Shown: positions 46,270 through 58,940 of the stretch, one piece after another | How positions within the stretch are numbered: position 1 is the first letter of the stretch | Layout of the letters: each line of letters opens with the position of its first letter | Source: Cryptomeria japonica | Lineage: Eukaryota; Streptophyta; Pinopsida; Cupressales; Cupressaceae | DNA length: 64,000 bases | Direction: 5' to 3' | Assembly: GCF_030272615.1 (NCBI RefSeq) | Contig: NC_081415.1 | Location: forward strand, 604,147,644 to 604,211,643 | The notes under the pieces: model-generated | Database searches by the model: none | Told to the model about the DNA's origin: nothing | What the model saw: the letters and a program-made list of their open reading frames with translations, nothing else | Program-made: the position numbers and the translations under genes

Positions 46270-49125
46270 ATGGAAGCGAGATCATCCTCTATACCTACTT
46301 TTATTGCAAATCCTATTGTTCTGAGGTTAAGGGCCATCCTAGGTCGATTTTCAAGTGATATCCACATATAGCCACCTTGGATGATTCGGTTAGCGCTTTT
46401 TCTCGCATCCCTGAAGGAGTCGTATATGTTGAAGATGTTAGAGCTTACATTCACTATCATATTGAGGATTTGGGAACTAGTGATATTAAGAGCATATATA
46501 TGAGCAAGCTAATGAGAGATTCTAGAAAGATTAAGCCCAAGTATCAGCATATTGAGGGTCTAGGGTTTACTGGCATTTTGGATATTCCCAAATTTGAGGA
46601 TGAGGTTATTAGATATATTCTAAGCTAAGTGCATGGAGAATTCATCTGGTTGGACATACTATATAAGATCTCAAAGGAGGCCTTCAGGGCAATCACCAAT
46701 TTGCCACAGATTAGGCAGCGTCCAGAGAAGAAGTTTCTAATGATCAGGTCAACAAGATCACTAGCACAACATCAGACAAGCGATCAATGAGGGTTAGAAT
46801 TATCACTGACAGAGATATTACATTCAAAAGCATGATTATTGGCTACAAGGTAATTCAATCAAACCATCTAAATTCTATTTCTAGTTGCTGCATTTATGTA
46901 GCACATAAAATGATGAGGGAAAATGAGAAGTTATATCTTTGTGGATGAATGTTAGATGAATTGTTAATTAACTTGGGGAAGATCAAAGGAGAGAAGAAGG
47001 GAACATTATGGTATGGAAATCATATTGTCTGTTTGATGTTGTTTTTCATTAATGAAACTCCCAATTTTGGGAAGAGACAATGGGCATTTGATATCCCAGT
47101 AGAAAGGGAACTGAAACAATCTATTGTGAGTTTGGGAAGTCAATGAGGTGATAAAGTATGTAGTTACTTTAAGGAATTTTTTAAGGATATGAATTCTAGG
47201 AAGAAAGATGAAACTTTGATGGAAGTTGTTAAGCCTCGAAAGATATGAATTGAAGAGATGGGTTATGAAGTTAATGCACATATTCTAGATGCTTATGCAC
47301 AGTTGCTAATTGATGCACCTATTGATGAAGTTAAGAAAACATTTGGTACTGCTAAGCAGAATAAGCAAGAGGTTGAAACTGAGTTTAACCAAAAGAAGAG
47401 GGAGAGCCAGTAGGGAAAGACAAGTATGTTTGTGGAATAGGTATCTTAGGACATCAAGGCATTAATTGATGCTATTCCAAAAAAATTATTGAACCTATTC
47501 CATAAAAATCTGGATCTGATGATGACACACCCTTAGCATTCAAGGGGGTATTAAGGAAGAAAGATGAAGAGACTATGGTGGAAGCAAAGAAGCAACCAGT
47601 TAGGAAATTTACAATCAAGGTACCGACCCATAAACGAGCTCCTAAGGAAACACCTTCTTCCCCATTCGGTACTGGAAGAGAAAAGAAGATGGATGACATT
47701 GATCTTGAACATGTATCTAGTAATATAACTATTATTCCACCAAAGACTTATGCAAAATTAGTAGATGAAATAACTAAGGATGGTATATTGAAGAATGTAT
47801 AATTTTATTGTGAGCATTTGGATGATGATGAAAAGAGAGAAGTTGAGGAAGTAGTTTTATTGTATTTGGATATATATAAGAAAACCTTGTTAGAAATTGA
47901 AAATCAAATACTGGCATAGTTATATGACAAATAAGATGATAGAATATTATCAACAATGGAGGAGTACAAGAATATAAAGATTCAAGAGTTGTTATCTACG
48001 TGTGCAACTATTACTCCAGAGGAGTTGGACAAGACTCTTGCGGTTGCAGATAGGAAAATATTTAACAACAAGCACGGGATAGTCAGTCTTATGTTAGGTA
48101 GGGTTAATGAGATAGTAACAGAGACCCAAAAGGAATGGGTTCAATTCTTTTCATCAAACCCTAGTTTTTATACTTCACCAGAGGCTAAAACTGATACTAT
48201 AGACATCCCAGTTGAAGGGAAAGGTAAAGGTATAATGGGTACCAAATCTACAATTTTTAAATATATTAAGATATTGGATATTGAGCCCCTGATAGAAACT
48301 AATGTACAAGCAAATGTTGAGATACCGATAGAATCAGGGAGTGTATAGGTTACAAAGGTTGAGGAGAACAGTCTTTCGGATCTGAATGTACAAGTTGAAG
48401 TCATAGTTCATAAGGAGGAACCGATAGTAACTAATACTGCACCAAGTGGTGAATCCATCAGTGCAATAAAGGAAGCTATAAAAGTTAATAAACCATCAAA
48501 GGAGAAGAAAGAGGAATCTGAGATGGGTTCTATCGAGCTCATGATGATGGCTGCATAGAAGATAATAAATGAAGGATCTATGGACAAAGGAGTTATTGAT
48601 CAGTCTATCATAGTATTGCATAGACTTGTCTCACAGTGCAAATTTGACAAAGAAGCAAGTCCATCTGACAAGCTTAAGATAATCACATAGCACATTTCAA
48701 AGGACTTTCATTCTTTACAATGGATATCAAACCGAGAAGCATTGGACAGGTTTACAAAGGCTAAGAGAGCAACATTTGATCAGATGATTGAGTTAGAGAA
48801 GAAGGAGATTAATGATAAGCTGAAGTTGATTGATAATGCATTAAGGTAGTCTACTAATATTTATAGAGTATCTTGTAACATAGGTTTACTTACAACTGAG
48901 ACAGATAAAATGATTAAGGATATTCAGGAGGAGATTGTAGGTATAGTCAATTCTTTTGATGGATCACATTCTTTGAATACATCTATTGATGGTTAGATTT
49001 TGGATTTGGAAGCCCAAGTTTTAGCTCTTGAGAGGGATAAAGATAAAATCATAAGGAGAGATAGAGGTCTTAGAGGATTGGTGAGTCCTCAGTTGGATTC
49101 ATTAAGTGTACATAAGAAGGAGTAA
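46270..49125 (+). pseudogene. Element C second reading frame (ORF2)
   Basis: Begins at ATG 46270 (MEARSSSIPTFIANPIVLRL), shifts near 46350, then reads IPEGVVYVEDVRAYIHYHIE, RYILS-stop-VHGEFIWLDILYKIS and AFRAITNLP, clearly related to ORF2 of A and B. The middle contains KQPVRKFTIKVPTHKRAP; the C-terminal third (about 48480-49125) is helical (RGLRGLVSPQLDSLS near its end). The stop is at 49123. Many stops and shifts are present. Function unknown. Confidence 0.7.
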
Positions 49126-49310
49126 TATGCCCATATACTTAATTGACTTATATTTGTTTTCGGCTCACTCAAATCAGGTTAGGATACCTATCTACAACTT
49201 TTGGAGAAAGCCTATTCAAAAATTTTCAAATATATTTATCTCCAGTAAGGTATTTTGGGACATTCTTTGTATAGTCTTTCATTCTTCATCCCGGTTTTTG
49301 TTATTTTTGG

Positions 49311-49330
49311 CATTGATGCCAAAGGTTGAG
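49311..49330 (+). promoter_or_regulatory. Upstream duplicate polypurine tract of element C
   Basis: CATTGATGCCAAAGGTTGAG, decayed but at the same relative place as the duplicates in A and B, about 178 bp before the main tract. Confidence 0.5.
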
Positions 49331-49486
49331 TATAGGTGAAAAATATATTCTTGGCACCAAAAGATATGGAGGTATGAAGTATTTTTGTATTGGTCATGAT
49401 CTCAGATGGATATTCAGCTCAGGAAGAGTAGTCTCAGGATGAAACTGACAGATCGAAACCATTATCATTTTTCACATGAGTGTTGC

Positions 49487-49508
49487 CATCAATGCCAAAG
49501 GGGAAGAT
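49487..49508 (+). promoter_or_regulatory. Polypurine tract of element C
   Basis: CATCAATGCCAAAGGGGAAGAT ends directly at the 3' LTR; same motif as in A and B apart from one base. Confidence 0.8.
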
Positions 49509-50428
49509 TGTTGGAAATTGACAACCAATTGATTGTTTTCAAAGTGTTTTCATTTATGGAAACATGTCCCAACTTCATATTTTGGTTCCATTGATTACCG
49601 GCAGACACTTCACCAGCACCGACATTGGCACTGACACCAGTGGGTATCTTCACCGATTGGAAGGAATTCTTTGGGTACTGACATTGCAGGCCAGCATGAC
49701 TTCATCAGGCTATTGGTATTGAAGGCCAACAACATTTTTGGAGATAAGACATCAGAAATTGATTTTGATACTTATGTATATATGTTATTGAGTTGACTTG
49801 TATATTCATTTTGTAACTATCTTTGCAAGCCGACATAAGGAATGAAGGATTGTAAGGGTATAGAGGTTATTTTATTAGATCATTTTGAAATATGTTAATG
49901 TGTGTAAGGATAGGAAAATGTGATAATTTTTTATAATGTGAAGTTTATGTAAGAGGTTATTCTAGTAAGGGTTTAGAGTTTCAAACCGAAATAGACAGAG
50001 CTTAACCGGAACTGTATTCAGGCATAGAAGATGCTATCCTTGCAGTTCACTCATTTTTCTAGATTGTAGTCTATATTTGTATGTAATCAGTGAGGCTCCT
50101 TTTGTGATTGAGCAGTGTGCTCTAGGCTATAAGCCTTCCTGCATGTGCAGGCCCCTATATTTTGTAATATCTTTTCATATGGCTAGTGGATTGATATTAT
50201 GGGTTACAAATCCAACTATGGTTTTTCCTCTTTGAGGTTTTCCACATATAATTATATGTGTTATGGTATTCATTTGTGTGATTGGATTATTGGTTTCTTT
50301 ACTTCTTTCAATCCTATATTTATTGGTATACTGGTTGATGAATGCATGTTTTAATAAGATTAAAATTAATCATTCTAGTAGAACACTAATTCACCCCTGC
50401 CCCCTCTCAATGTTCTTGGATTCCAACA
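49509..50428 (+). repeat. 3' LTR of element C
   Basis: 920 bp, TGTTGGAAATTGACAACC…TTCCAACA. The inner half shares the cross-family block (gcatgtgcaggcccctat…gggttacaaatcc…ggtttttcctc…) seen in LTRs of A, B and E. The right flank acacc compares with acatt on the left, a weak 3-of-5 match. Confidence 0.9.
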
Positions 50429-50888
50429 ACACCCTAGTATAATGACCATTTAAAGTAAGGTAATTCATGATTACCTTAAGGAGATTCTACTAGAAAGACT
50501 TAATGACTACAATGTCATAGTAACTGGTCATCTTTTTAACAATTTTGGCCCGCTCCGCCTCCTTCTTGGGGAAATTCTGCATAGCTTGCTTAGTATACAT
50601 TTTGTCTTTGTAATACTTCATACCCTCCATGGATAACCCTATGACCTTTTCTATAAGGGCTTCATCAACGAGGACCTTCCGACCATGAAGAACAATCATT
50701 CCATCCTTCCAGTTCTGAGAAAAATAGTTTGTGACATCTTGATTACACCCTTGTAGCCTCTCAATGTAGGGAGTAAACCCCCCTTTCTCCAAAATCCACC
50801 ATAGCTTATTTTTATTCTTCAACTTCACACAGATAGGTGACTCTATTCTTTTTCTCACACCACCTATTCTAACTTTCTCTCTGTAAAA
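50429..50888 (-). pseudogene. Frame K, N-terminal part
   Basis: The minus strand from about 50888 reads EKVRIGGVRKRIESPICVKL, KLWWILEKGGFTPYIERLQG, NYFSQNWKDGMIVLHGRKVL and VDEALIEKVIGLSMEGMKYY, then a TAG at 50490 and NYLTLNGHYTR before element C. The pattern (…G.v.l.GR.v.vdEaLI..v.GL..eG…) is one I associate with a reading frame frequent in plant retroelements (putative plant transposon protein type). It lies just after the LINE RT on the same strand. Function unknown; family placement is from memory of the pattern. Confidence 0.6.
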
Positions 50889-50990
50889 CTCACTGCAATT
50901 AATTTTTAGAGTGAAAGTTAGACTCCAAAAAATGTTTAGAATTACCCATAAAGCATGCGAAATAAGTTTGCATTGATTCTTATATCCTCT

Positions 50991-53038
50991 CTAGCCACCT
51001 CTATCAATTAGGAAAGTATCAATAACTCTTGAAACACTCAAAGTCATTTTGGCATGAGTTATAATTAAATTTAGTCCACCAACTTTGCTCATGAAACAAG
51101 TGCATAGCAAATTCCGAGTCCAGCTTGTCACCTCGGGTCCAGCTAGAAGTTGATTCACCCACTTACCCTCCTTCCAATATTTAGCCACCCTTAAGCCAAA
51201 AGAAGCCACACAAAGATACCTTAAAGATCCCAATATTGGATCAGAAGCAAGCGAGTGATTCCCGATCCAACAATCATCCCAAAGCCAAATACTTCTACCA
51301 TTCCCCAACTTCCAATAGGCTCCCCAACTAGCCACTTCCTTAGCCACAAGGATATTGTTCCAAAGATGAGACCCAATGGGGATATGAGAAGAAATCAAAA
51401 ATTCCTACAAAGAATTAACATTAGATAGGTATTTATTGTGCCATAAGGTGTTCCATTACCTTCTACAGTCATAAGATTTGCAAACCTATTTAGCCAAAAG
51501 AGCATTGTTAAATATTTAAATGCTTCTAATTCTGAGTCCACCATATCTCCTTGGCTTACAATCATTCTCCCAAGAAACTAGGGCAATTCTTTTATTTTCC
51601 TGAACCCTAGACAAAAGGAATATTTTCTAAATTTTTTCAATAATTTTATTAAATTTAGAGGGAATCTTGAACAAACTGAGGGCATACACTGGGAGGTTAT
51701 GAAGAGTAGCTTTCAGTAACTGAATTTTACCAGCCCAACTCAAAAGGGTGCCTTGTCACCCAACCAACTTCCTATTATATTGATCAATTAAAGAGAGCCA
51801 AAATGAATCAGAAGGTTTAGATCTTAAAGGGAGACCCAGGTAAGTTGAGGGTAGCTTACCTATGTTACAACCAAGAATGTTAGCAATCTTCATTTGACAC
51901 TACTTAGGAGTGTTAATGAAGTAGAAAAAAATCTTGGTTATATTAACCATTTTCCTAGAAGCCTTTTCATAAAGGCAAAGGATCGATCTAGTGACTATTT
52001 CTTCCCCAACAAAGGATCTTCCCATTAAAATAGTATCATCAATGAATTGTTAATGGGAGAAGATCAAATTTTCTGAGGATGACATGAGGCCCTTCAGAGA
52101 TCCTTCCACAATGTTTTTATGAATGAATCTTCCCAAACTTTCAGCCATTGTAGTTAATGAAATTGGCGATATAGGATCACCCTGCCTTAGTCCCCTAAAA
52201 GTTCTGAAGAAATGAGAGGGTGATCCATTGACAATAACTACACTTGAAGTGGTGGATATAAGTTTCCAAATCATACTCATGACCTTACCAGAGAAACCAA
52301 AAGCTTGAAGAACTTGTTTTAAAAAGCACCAATCCACCGTATCATAGGCCTTAGAAATTTCCAATTTCAGCAGAAATCCTTGAGACTTCGCCTCCAAAAG
52401 TGAATGGATGTTTTCATGAATAGTGATGATAGAGAAGAATCTATCTCCTTGGCACAAAGCTATTCTATTGAGGTGAAATCAAAAGAGGAATAATCTTTAG
52501 CAGCCTTGAAGTAAGAACCTTGGAAATAATTTTGTAGAAAGAATTACACAAGTTGATAGGCCTAAAAGCATCAAGAGAATCAACCCCCTGCTTCTTAGGG
52601 ATAAGGACAATAAAGGATGCATTCAGTTCCTTTAGCAAGGATGTAGCTCCAAAAACCTCTTTCACAACATTGGACACATCTTTCTCCACAACTTCCCAAA
52701 AGTGTCGAAAGAAGAACATAGGAAAGCTATCAGGGCCAGGAGCTTTACTGTCATCAAATGAAAAGACAACACTTTTAATTTCCTCCTTTGAAGGAATAGC
52801 AGCCAAATTATTATTTTGGTTATCAAATAGGACTATAGGTATGATGTCAACCAACATATCTTGAGCCTTCGGGTCTAATAAAGTATCTTTCTTTAGAAGA
52901 TCATCAAAGAACTCAACTGCAACTCCACTTATTTCATCCTCATTATCTATTCTTCTCCCATTCTTCACAAGGTGGTCAATTCTATTTGTAGCCCTATGTT
53001 TAAGGGTAGTGATGTGAAAGAATCTAGTGTTTTTATCT
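50991..53038 (-). pseudogene. 5'-truncated LINE reverse transcriptase
   Basis: Begins abruptly at DKNTRFFHITTLKHRATNRI (53030), as in plant LINE ORF2 just before RT. It continues with DDSKAPGPDSFPMFFFRHFW, SFIVLIPKKQGVDSLDAFRP, LEISKAYDTVDWCFLKQVLQ, RTFRGLRQGDPISPIS and FIDDTILMG (the palm motif, normally FADD). A zf-RVT-like end, WGAYWKLGNGRSIWLWDDCW, follows. The endonuclease half is missing, as expected from incomplete target-primed reverse transcription. Stops at 52465, 52050 and many between 52000 and 51400. It lies directly next to AT-rich array sequence on the right. Confidence 0.88.
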
Positions 53039-53161
53039 ATTTTATGTTAAACTCAAAATTATTATTATTTATTATTATTCTATCAGTGAGATGATGAAAA
53101 TTAATTTTTATTTGCTGAATTTAAATTTAAAATAAATTAGATTAGATTTAAAATAAATAAG
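53039..53161. repeat. Continuation of the AT-rich tandem array
   Basis: tttatgttaaactcaaaattatt…gagatgatgaaaatt…atttgctgaatttaaattt matches 24447-24540 of the left array and completes the unit cut at 25020. It ends at the start of LTR X. Confidence 0.65.
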
Positions 53162-54223
53162 TGTCAAGTAGTGGATAGTAGTATGCTTTTTAGTACTTGT
53201 AAAGCTACTGTTACAAAATTATTAATCTCTTCTATTCGCTAATTGTTTGAAAAAAGCATACTCAATTACTGTTACAAATCTAAATGGCAAGTAATAGCCA
53301 CTACGTGGCACTTGTTTAATTATTGTTCTTCTCAATCATTAATTAAATAATCTTCATTATTTAATCCATTTATTCTAAGTTAATTCTTCCTCCATCATTA
53401 AATAATTATTTTAATTATTTAATCCCCTTCTCCAAATCAAATAATTTTTAATTTATTTAATTACCATGTGTGGGTGAAATAAATAAATTTTCTTTATTTA
53501 TTTATGACCCCACTTATCTCTTCCACTTTATAATTTTTATCTCCCTTATCTTTTCAACCTACTAATTTGGTATTTATGAGAAGATAATTAAAGATTTTAT
53601 TATTTATTTCCATAATATCTTCTCATTTTCTTTCTTCTATCTTCATCCTTCCTCGAATGGCAATTTTGTTGTGTAATCAATCAAGTCCATCCATCTAACC
53701 AAAAATCTTTTCAATCTTAACCATCCAAGAAATCCCCATTTTTTCTATAAATTGAGCTCTCGTTGCTCATTTTTAACAACCACATCTCAAGTATCCTCAC
53801 GCAGGTGATTTTGCTATCATATTGCTTCTATTGCACTTGTATTTTTTAGGTGAGATCCACAACACATTTGGAGGAAAAAGAGAAACAATAGAGGTCAATG
53901 AAGGAGATTTTTACATGTGGTTTGTGCTTTTGTTTCAAAATTTTGCCTTTCCTTCTTTGATTGAGTGTATTAGGATTAATTTCTTAGCTTGTTATGTTTT
54001 GTTGTTGCATAAATTAGGCTTTGATATGTTATTCCAAATTCCTAGTTACATTTTTTTGGTGAACTTGACGTGAATCACATTAAATTTGATAATTTTGTGA
54101 GTAATATTTGTATGCAGGTTTTCTTCACTAATCTCTTGTTGCATGCAGGTTTTTTTTCAATAATCTATTGTTGTATGCAGGGTTTTCGCAATAATCTATT
54201 GTTGCATGTAGGTTTTTTGGACT
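53162..54223 (+). repeat. LTR X, left copy, truncated by element B
   Basis: A probable gypsy LTR starting TGTCAAGTAGTGG. The U3 is rich in ATTTAATT words like the G LTR and has a TATA box context TCTATAAATTGAGCTCTC near 53745. The last part holds four units of a 31-bp tandem repeat and stops at 54223 where element B begins. Bases 53719-54223 are repeated to the right of B from 60886. A 83-residue open stretch at 53822 has no coding support. Confidence 0.6.
54105..54223. repeat. 31-bp tandem repeat, left copy (4 units)
   Basis: The word (t/c)atgcagg recurs at 54111, 54142, 54174 and 54205. The unit is roughly TTGCATGCAGGTTTTTTTCA plus ATAATCTATTG. Element B interrupts the array. Confidence 0.8.
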
Positions 54224-55000
54224 TATTAGGATTCTCAAAGATACTAAGAGGGCAAGTGAATCAGTATCTAATCAGTTAATGGATTTTCTAAACTTATTAA
54301 ATGAATTGCATCCCAAAACAGTGTACAGGTAAACCAGAAATAATGCAGTAAATGAGATCAAAAAACACAACATAGAAAGCATACCATAACACAATAGTTT
54401 TAGCGAGGAAACCTAGTGTGGGAAAAACCTTGGTGGGATTTGTGACCCACAATATTCACTCACTGGTCAATAAGTTAATATTACTGAAACAATAGGGGCT
54501 TGCACATGCAGGAAGGCCAACTGCCTAAAGCTTGCTACTTAAATACAAAAAGGGAAGTCTCACTGAATTACAAAAGTGGATTATGTAAATCCAATGTCAT
54601 GTACTACTTCAGTTCAGCATCTTCTATGCCAGGTTTAGTACCAGTTTAAGCTCAACAACTTCCAAAACCCTATTCCAAGGTCTGCCTAAATATTCACATC
54701 TACCTATTACATTGCTTCCATATATTTTTCAAACATTACAAATGATTTACAAGATCTCATACTTATATGATTTCTAATACAATTCGCCTTGTTGGCTTAC
54801 AAAAAGATTTTACAATTAAATACAAAATACAATAAACAAAATCCTATCGGCCATGGTACCGGTAAACATCTTTGTCATTGCCGCTGCCAGTGTCTGTGCC
54901 TATGTCGGTGTCTATTGGTACCATAGGATTGTAAGGTTTCCATCAATGACAATACCTTCAATCACCTAAAATTTCTCATTGGAATGTGCATTTGCTAACA
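54224..55000 (-). repeat. 3' LTR of element B
   Basis: 777 bp, partner of 60125-60885. Plus-strand ends are TATTAGGATTC (TG decayed to TA) and TTTGCTAACA. It shares with the A LTR the TGTTGGCAAATGCACATTCC-type start (minus strand) and the block around cacatgcaggaaggcc. A TATA-like CATATAAGTATGAG lies at about 54763-54776 on the minus strand. Confidence 0.9.
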
Positions 55001-55020
55001 ATCTCCCCCTTTAGCATTGA
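55001..55020 (-). promoter_or_regulatory. Polypurine tract of element B
   Basis: The minus strand reads TCAATGCTAAAGGGGGAGAT, ending at the LTR; same motif as in A and C. Confidence 0.85.
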
Positions 55021-55172
55021 TGGCAACACTCATGAGAAAAAGCCAAAAAGTATATCCAAAAGTGTTGTCCAAAACTATCCTACCAAAAACTGTCAATGTG
55101 TGCTCCCCCTGAGAAGATGAGAAGATGATCTCTTCTGTTATACATCCTTATTCCTTTTTATCATCCTCTACT

Positions 55173-55192
55173 ACTCCCCCTTTGGCATCAAT
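55173..55192 (-). promoter_or_regulatory. Upstream duplicate polypurine tract of element B
   Basis: Minus strand TTGATGCCAAAGGGGGAGTA, about 172 bp before the main tract; intact core identical to the duplicate in A. Confidence 0.65.
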
Positions 55193-55213
55193 GACAAAGG
55201 TTTCCATTCAATG

Positions 55214-58200
55214 TCAATTGAGTGTAGTTCCCATTATGATCCCTGTAACCGGTGGGTTTACAAAAGCAACATTCAGACTGTTGTAGAATATTTCACTATT
55301 CTTTTGTGTTGCTTTAGTCCTCTGGATTGTACCAGTGAGTAAGTGCATTTTCTCTTCCGGTGTCTTAAGTCCTAGAACAAGAGCCTCAAAAATCTCTTTT
55401 CTCAAAGAGATGAGGATGTCTAGTTTAGGACTTAGTCTACACTTCAGTTCCTTTGCCTTAAACCTTAATCTCTCTTTATTTTTTTAATTTTTTTAATTTT
55501 CTCCTCAAAGCTGGTAATTTCCTGTTCTACTACTGATATTGAATTTGATGAACCTATTAAATTGCTAGCAATATCATTGATTTTCTTTTGTGCTCTACTA
55601 ATCTCTTTATCTAAATCCTCTATCAAAATGTTTGTCTTACATGTGTCTACGTACAATTTCTCGAAGTCCAAAATTGTCTTTCCTAGTGCCGGTAATAATG
55701 TATCCATATGTTCCTTACTCTTCTTTATAGTCTCCTCAAAGAATTTTTCTTTCTCTTTATTCATTTTCTCTCTAAAAGTCTCCTCATTGATTTGATCAAT
55801 TGATAGAAGATTGCCAGTTATGTACTTAGACAATGTGTCTAATTGGCCTAAAGAATCTTTATTCTCTATGTTACACTTGGGTGCAATCATCTTCAAAATT
55901 GGTATGGTGTCATCAATAGCCTTATATGCTAGTGCATTACAATCTGTTATTTTCTTGATTGAATCTAATAATACCTCTGTCACATTAGTTGGTCTAAATT
56001 TGGTCATGGATGTTCTGGATGACTTTCCAACTACTTTCACAATTTGTAATCCACTGGTGGTAGTAATAGCTTTGCTTTCCTCTTTCTCTGGAGGGTCAGT
56101 TTGTGTTTGCATTTCAGCTACCAAAGGTTTAGGTTTTTCAGTTGTAGCTAGTGGCACTATCTCTGTATGTACCTATGAGTGAACCTATTTCTCTATATGT
56201 GTCTCTATCTATTTCTCTATGCTCTCTACTGATGGTGCCTCTGATGATTTTATAGTGGTATCCACTATCAGTGACTTAGTAGATACATCAATGTGTACAC
56301 CAGTGGTATCTTCCTTTCTTGTATCCGAGGAATCAGTTGCCTGTTTAGTTTCTTGTTCAGTCCCATTTCAATGTTTCCAACTATATTCTCCATATTTGTC
56401 TCAACTTTAGTGTCTTCTACCAGTGGCTCAGTTGCCACATCTCTCTTCTCACTTGTTTCCTTATCCACCACAATGTTAACTTCCTGTGTGTCGATATTCA
56501 TTGTGTACAACACCTCAGAATCGGGATTTGTGTCCTCATGTGGTATTTCTATACTCTCTGTTGCTGGTGGTGTATCAACATTTTGTGTCGGTGGAGTATC
56601 AGAAAGAGGTGGGGGTAAGTTATCTATTATCTTTATACTTGAAGGACCACCTACTTTACCTTTCCCCTTATCCTTATCCTTTTCTTTTTGATAGACTTTA
56701 AAAGTCTTTGGTCTCTTAAGCTCTTCTTGTTTCTCTTTCTCAACAAATAATATATCCCACTTGTCTGTAGTCTCTTCTATGATCTCATTAACTCTACCAG
56801 TCATTAGTGCTACATGTCGGTGACTAGTTGAAAATACAATCTGGTTAGCCTCACTTATCAGTTCATCAATTTCTTTTATTGAATTCACTGGGTGAACTGC
56901 CAGTAGTTTCTCTATCTTCATCTTTTTATCCAATTCAACAATTTCTTCTCTCCTTGCTTCTAACCTTCTATACAACTCATTGGGTAAATTATCTACAACC
57001 TCAATCAAAAATTTCTTGTAGATATCCAAGTGTAAGATAACACTATTTTCAATGTTTTCCTTTTCATCACTATTAAAAGTATCATACAACTTGCTAATGT
57101 TTGACAAGTTACCATTTTCCATTATCTCATTCAAAAGGTTGTCAAGTGGAGGAACAACTTGTTTTTCTTTTCTTTTCTTTGGTGTTAACTTCTTTGTTGG
57201 AGGCCTAACTGCCTATTGTTTCTGTCTTGTTCTCTTAGGTGTAGGAGCGGGTATCGGTGAAGGTTTCCTTTTCCTTACTACCCTTTTAAACTCCACTAGT
57301 ATTTCACTGTCAGAGGAGGTAGCAACTGGTGAAAGATGTGTTTTTTCGTTGTAATCCTTCCAATTCACTCTCCTTAATACCAGTTTTATTCAATACATCT
57401 TCCTTGATTGCTTTTGCCTGCCTTGTTCCTTTTCTAACTATTTGTTCAATTTTCTTTATTCTTTTCTGTGATTGAATACTGCTTTCAATTGTTTCAACAT
57501 TTCCAAATATTTCTTCAGTTGGTTCTTTAGGAGCTTCTAAGAGGGCTTTTACATGAGTTTCAATTATGTTCTCATCTGCCTCACATCCCATTTCCATAAC
57601 CCAAATAGTCCTTGGGACCACTGCCTCCATCCAAATTTCATCTTTCTTAATTACAAAAGATATCTCTTTTTGATATTTATCTACTATAGATTGAGATAGC
57701 GTTATCCTAGTTTTCATTATATCCTTCAGTGTCTGAAAGTGCTCATTTATGTTCTTTTCTCTGTCATCTCCCATGTTGTTTAGTATGTCCAGTAGTTGTT
57801 TTCCTATCAGTCTATCAAAACTAAAATCCTTTCTACCAATATCGGGTACTTCCTTGGTAATATATAGCATTAAACACACAAGTAAGTTGCCAAATCTAAA
57901 TGTACCTTTCTTATCACCTTTGATATTCTTTAGATTGTCTATCAATTCATCCTTCAACCATTCGCATATGTCAATCTTTGCATTGTTGTTTACCATGTCA
58001 TAGGCACTCTTGATACATAAGCTAAAAACAACGTTTAATCTGTTAGCATGTGTAACTTTGTATCCAAGAATCATGCTAATGAACCTTAAATTGATATCCT
58101 TTACATCATTTACTCTCAAGGATCTCTTGTCAAAGGTTGTGCTGGTTAGGGTCATTACAGTGTCATTTGGAACCTTTTTAGTCTTGTCAGGCCTGCTACA

Positions 58201-58638
58201 AGTGGAAGGTAAGCCTATCACTGCCCTAACTACTTCTTTCGTTATCTTGTGAATTGAATCTAACTGAAAGAACTCTCCATGAACTCTTCTTAACATAATC
58301 CTTGTAACATCCTTTGTAAAATTAGGGATACTAAGAATCTCCACAAAACCTAGGGTTTCAACTATCTTATGTTTTGATTTAACATTTCCATTTACATCAC
58401 ATATAATAGTCTTGTACATGTTTTTAATTTCATCATCTCCTAGTTCTTCTATATGACAATGTATGTAAATTCTAGGATCCTCAGCATATACAACTCCTTT
58501 AGGTATTTTTGAGAATGCTCCTAGGGTATCATCTTTCTTCGCAATTTTGGGAATAATCTTAAACACGGGTCTAGGGCACTTTACAACTTCAATTATAGTA
58601 GGGTTTGCAATGAATTCAGGTGCAGAGGAGGAAGCCAT
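55214..58638 (-). pseudogene. Element B second reading frame (ORF2), best preserved copy
   Basis: Met 58638 (MASSSAPEFIANPTIIEVVK) opens a 442-residue stretch to 57310. After a shift come 57134-56268 (288 residues), 56157-55465 (230) and 55405-55214 (63, ending GIIMGTTLN). The N-terminal domain has PKGVVYAEDPRIYIHCHIEE, RRVHGEFFQLDSIHKITKEV, VRAVIGLP and DICEWLKDELIDNLKNIKGD; then KRIKKIEQIVRKGTRQAKAI. The middle is Thr/Pro/Glu-rich, and the C-terminal third is a coiled coil (NKEKEKFFEETIKKSKEHMD). Total about 1080 codons. No catalytic, membrane or zinc motif was seen. Present between Gag and the polypurine tract in all family members here, so it is a genuine element protein of unknown role. 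Confidence 0.8.
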
Positions 58639-58940
58639 TGTTATAAATACCTTAATTTGCCTTTAGGTATGAGTGCTTGAATGATTTGCTTCACTTCTCG
58701 CTATGGATGCCTTCGCTCGGGATTCTTGCACTCTCAGGAAATTTGAATGCTCGGTGAATGAAAAAGAGCCAAAACACTTGCTTTATAATGTCATTTCCTT
58801 CAACTACCACATTAAATGCATGTTGATTAAGTGAAACTTAACACTTCTGCTGGTAAAGAAGTATTTCAACCTCTCACCATCAACTGAGGGTAAATTAGCA
58901 TGTTTTTCAATTCGTTGTCATACCCCCAAAAGGTTTATTT

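Noticed and set aside
53822-54279. Plus-strand open stretches with His/Leu-rich text
   Set aside because: They are made by LTR X sequence and its 31-bp repeats and cross into element B; the repeated copy on the right is not open in the same way.
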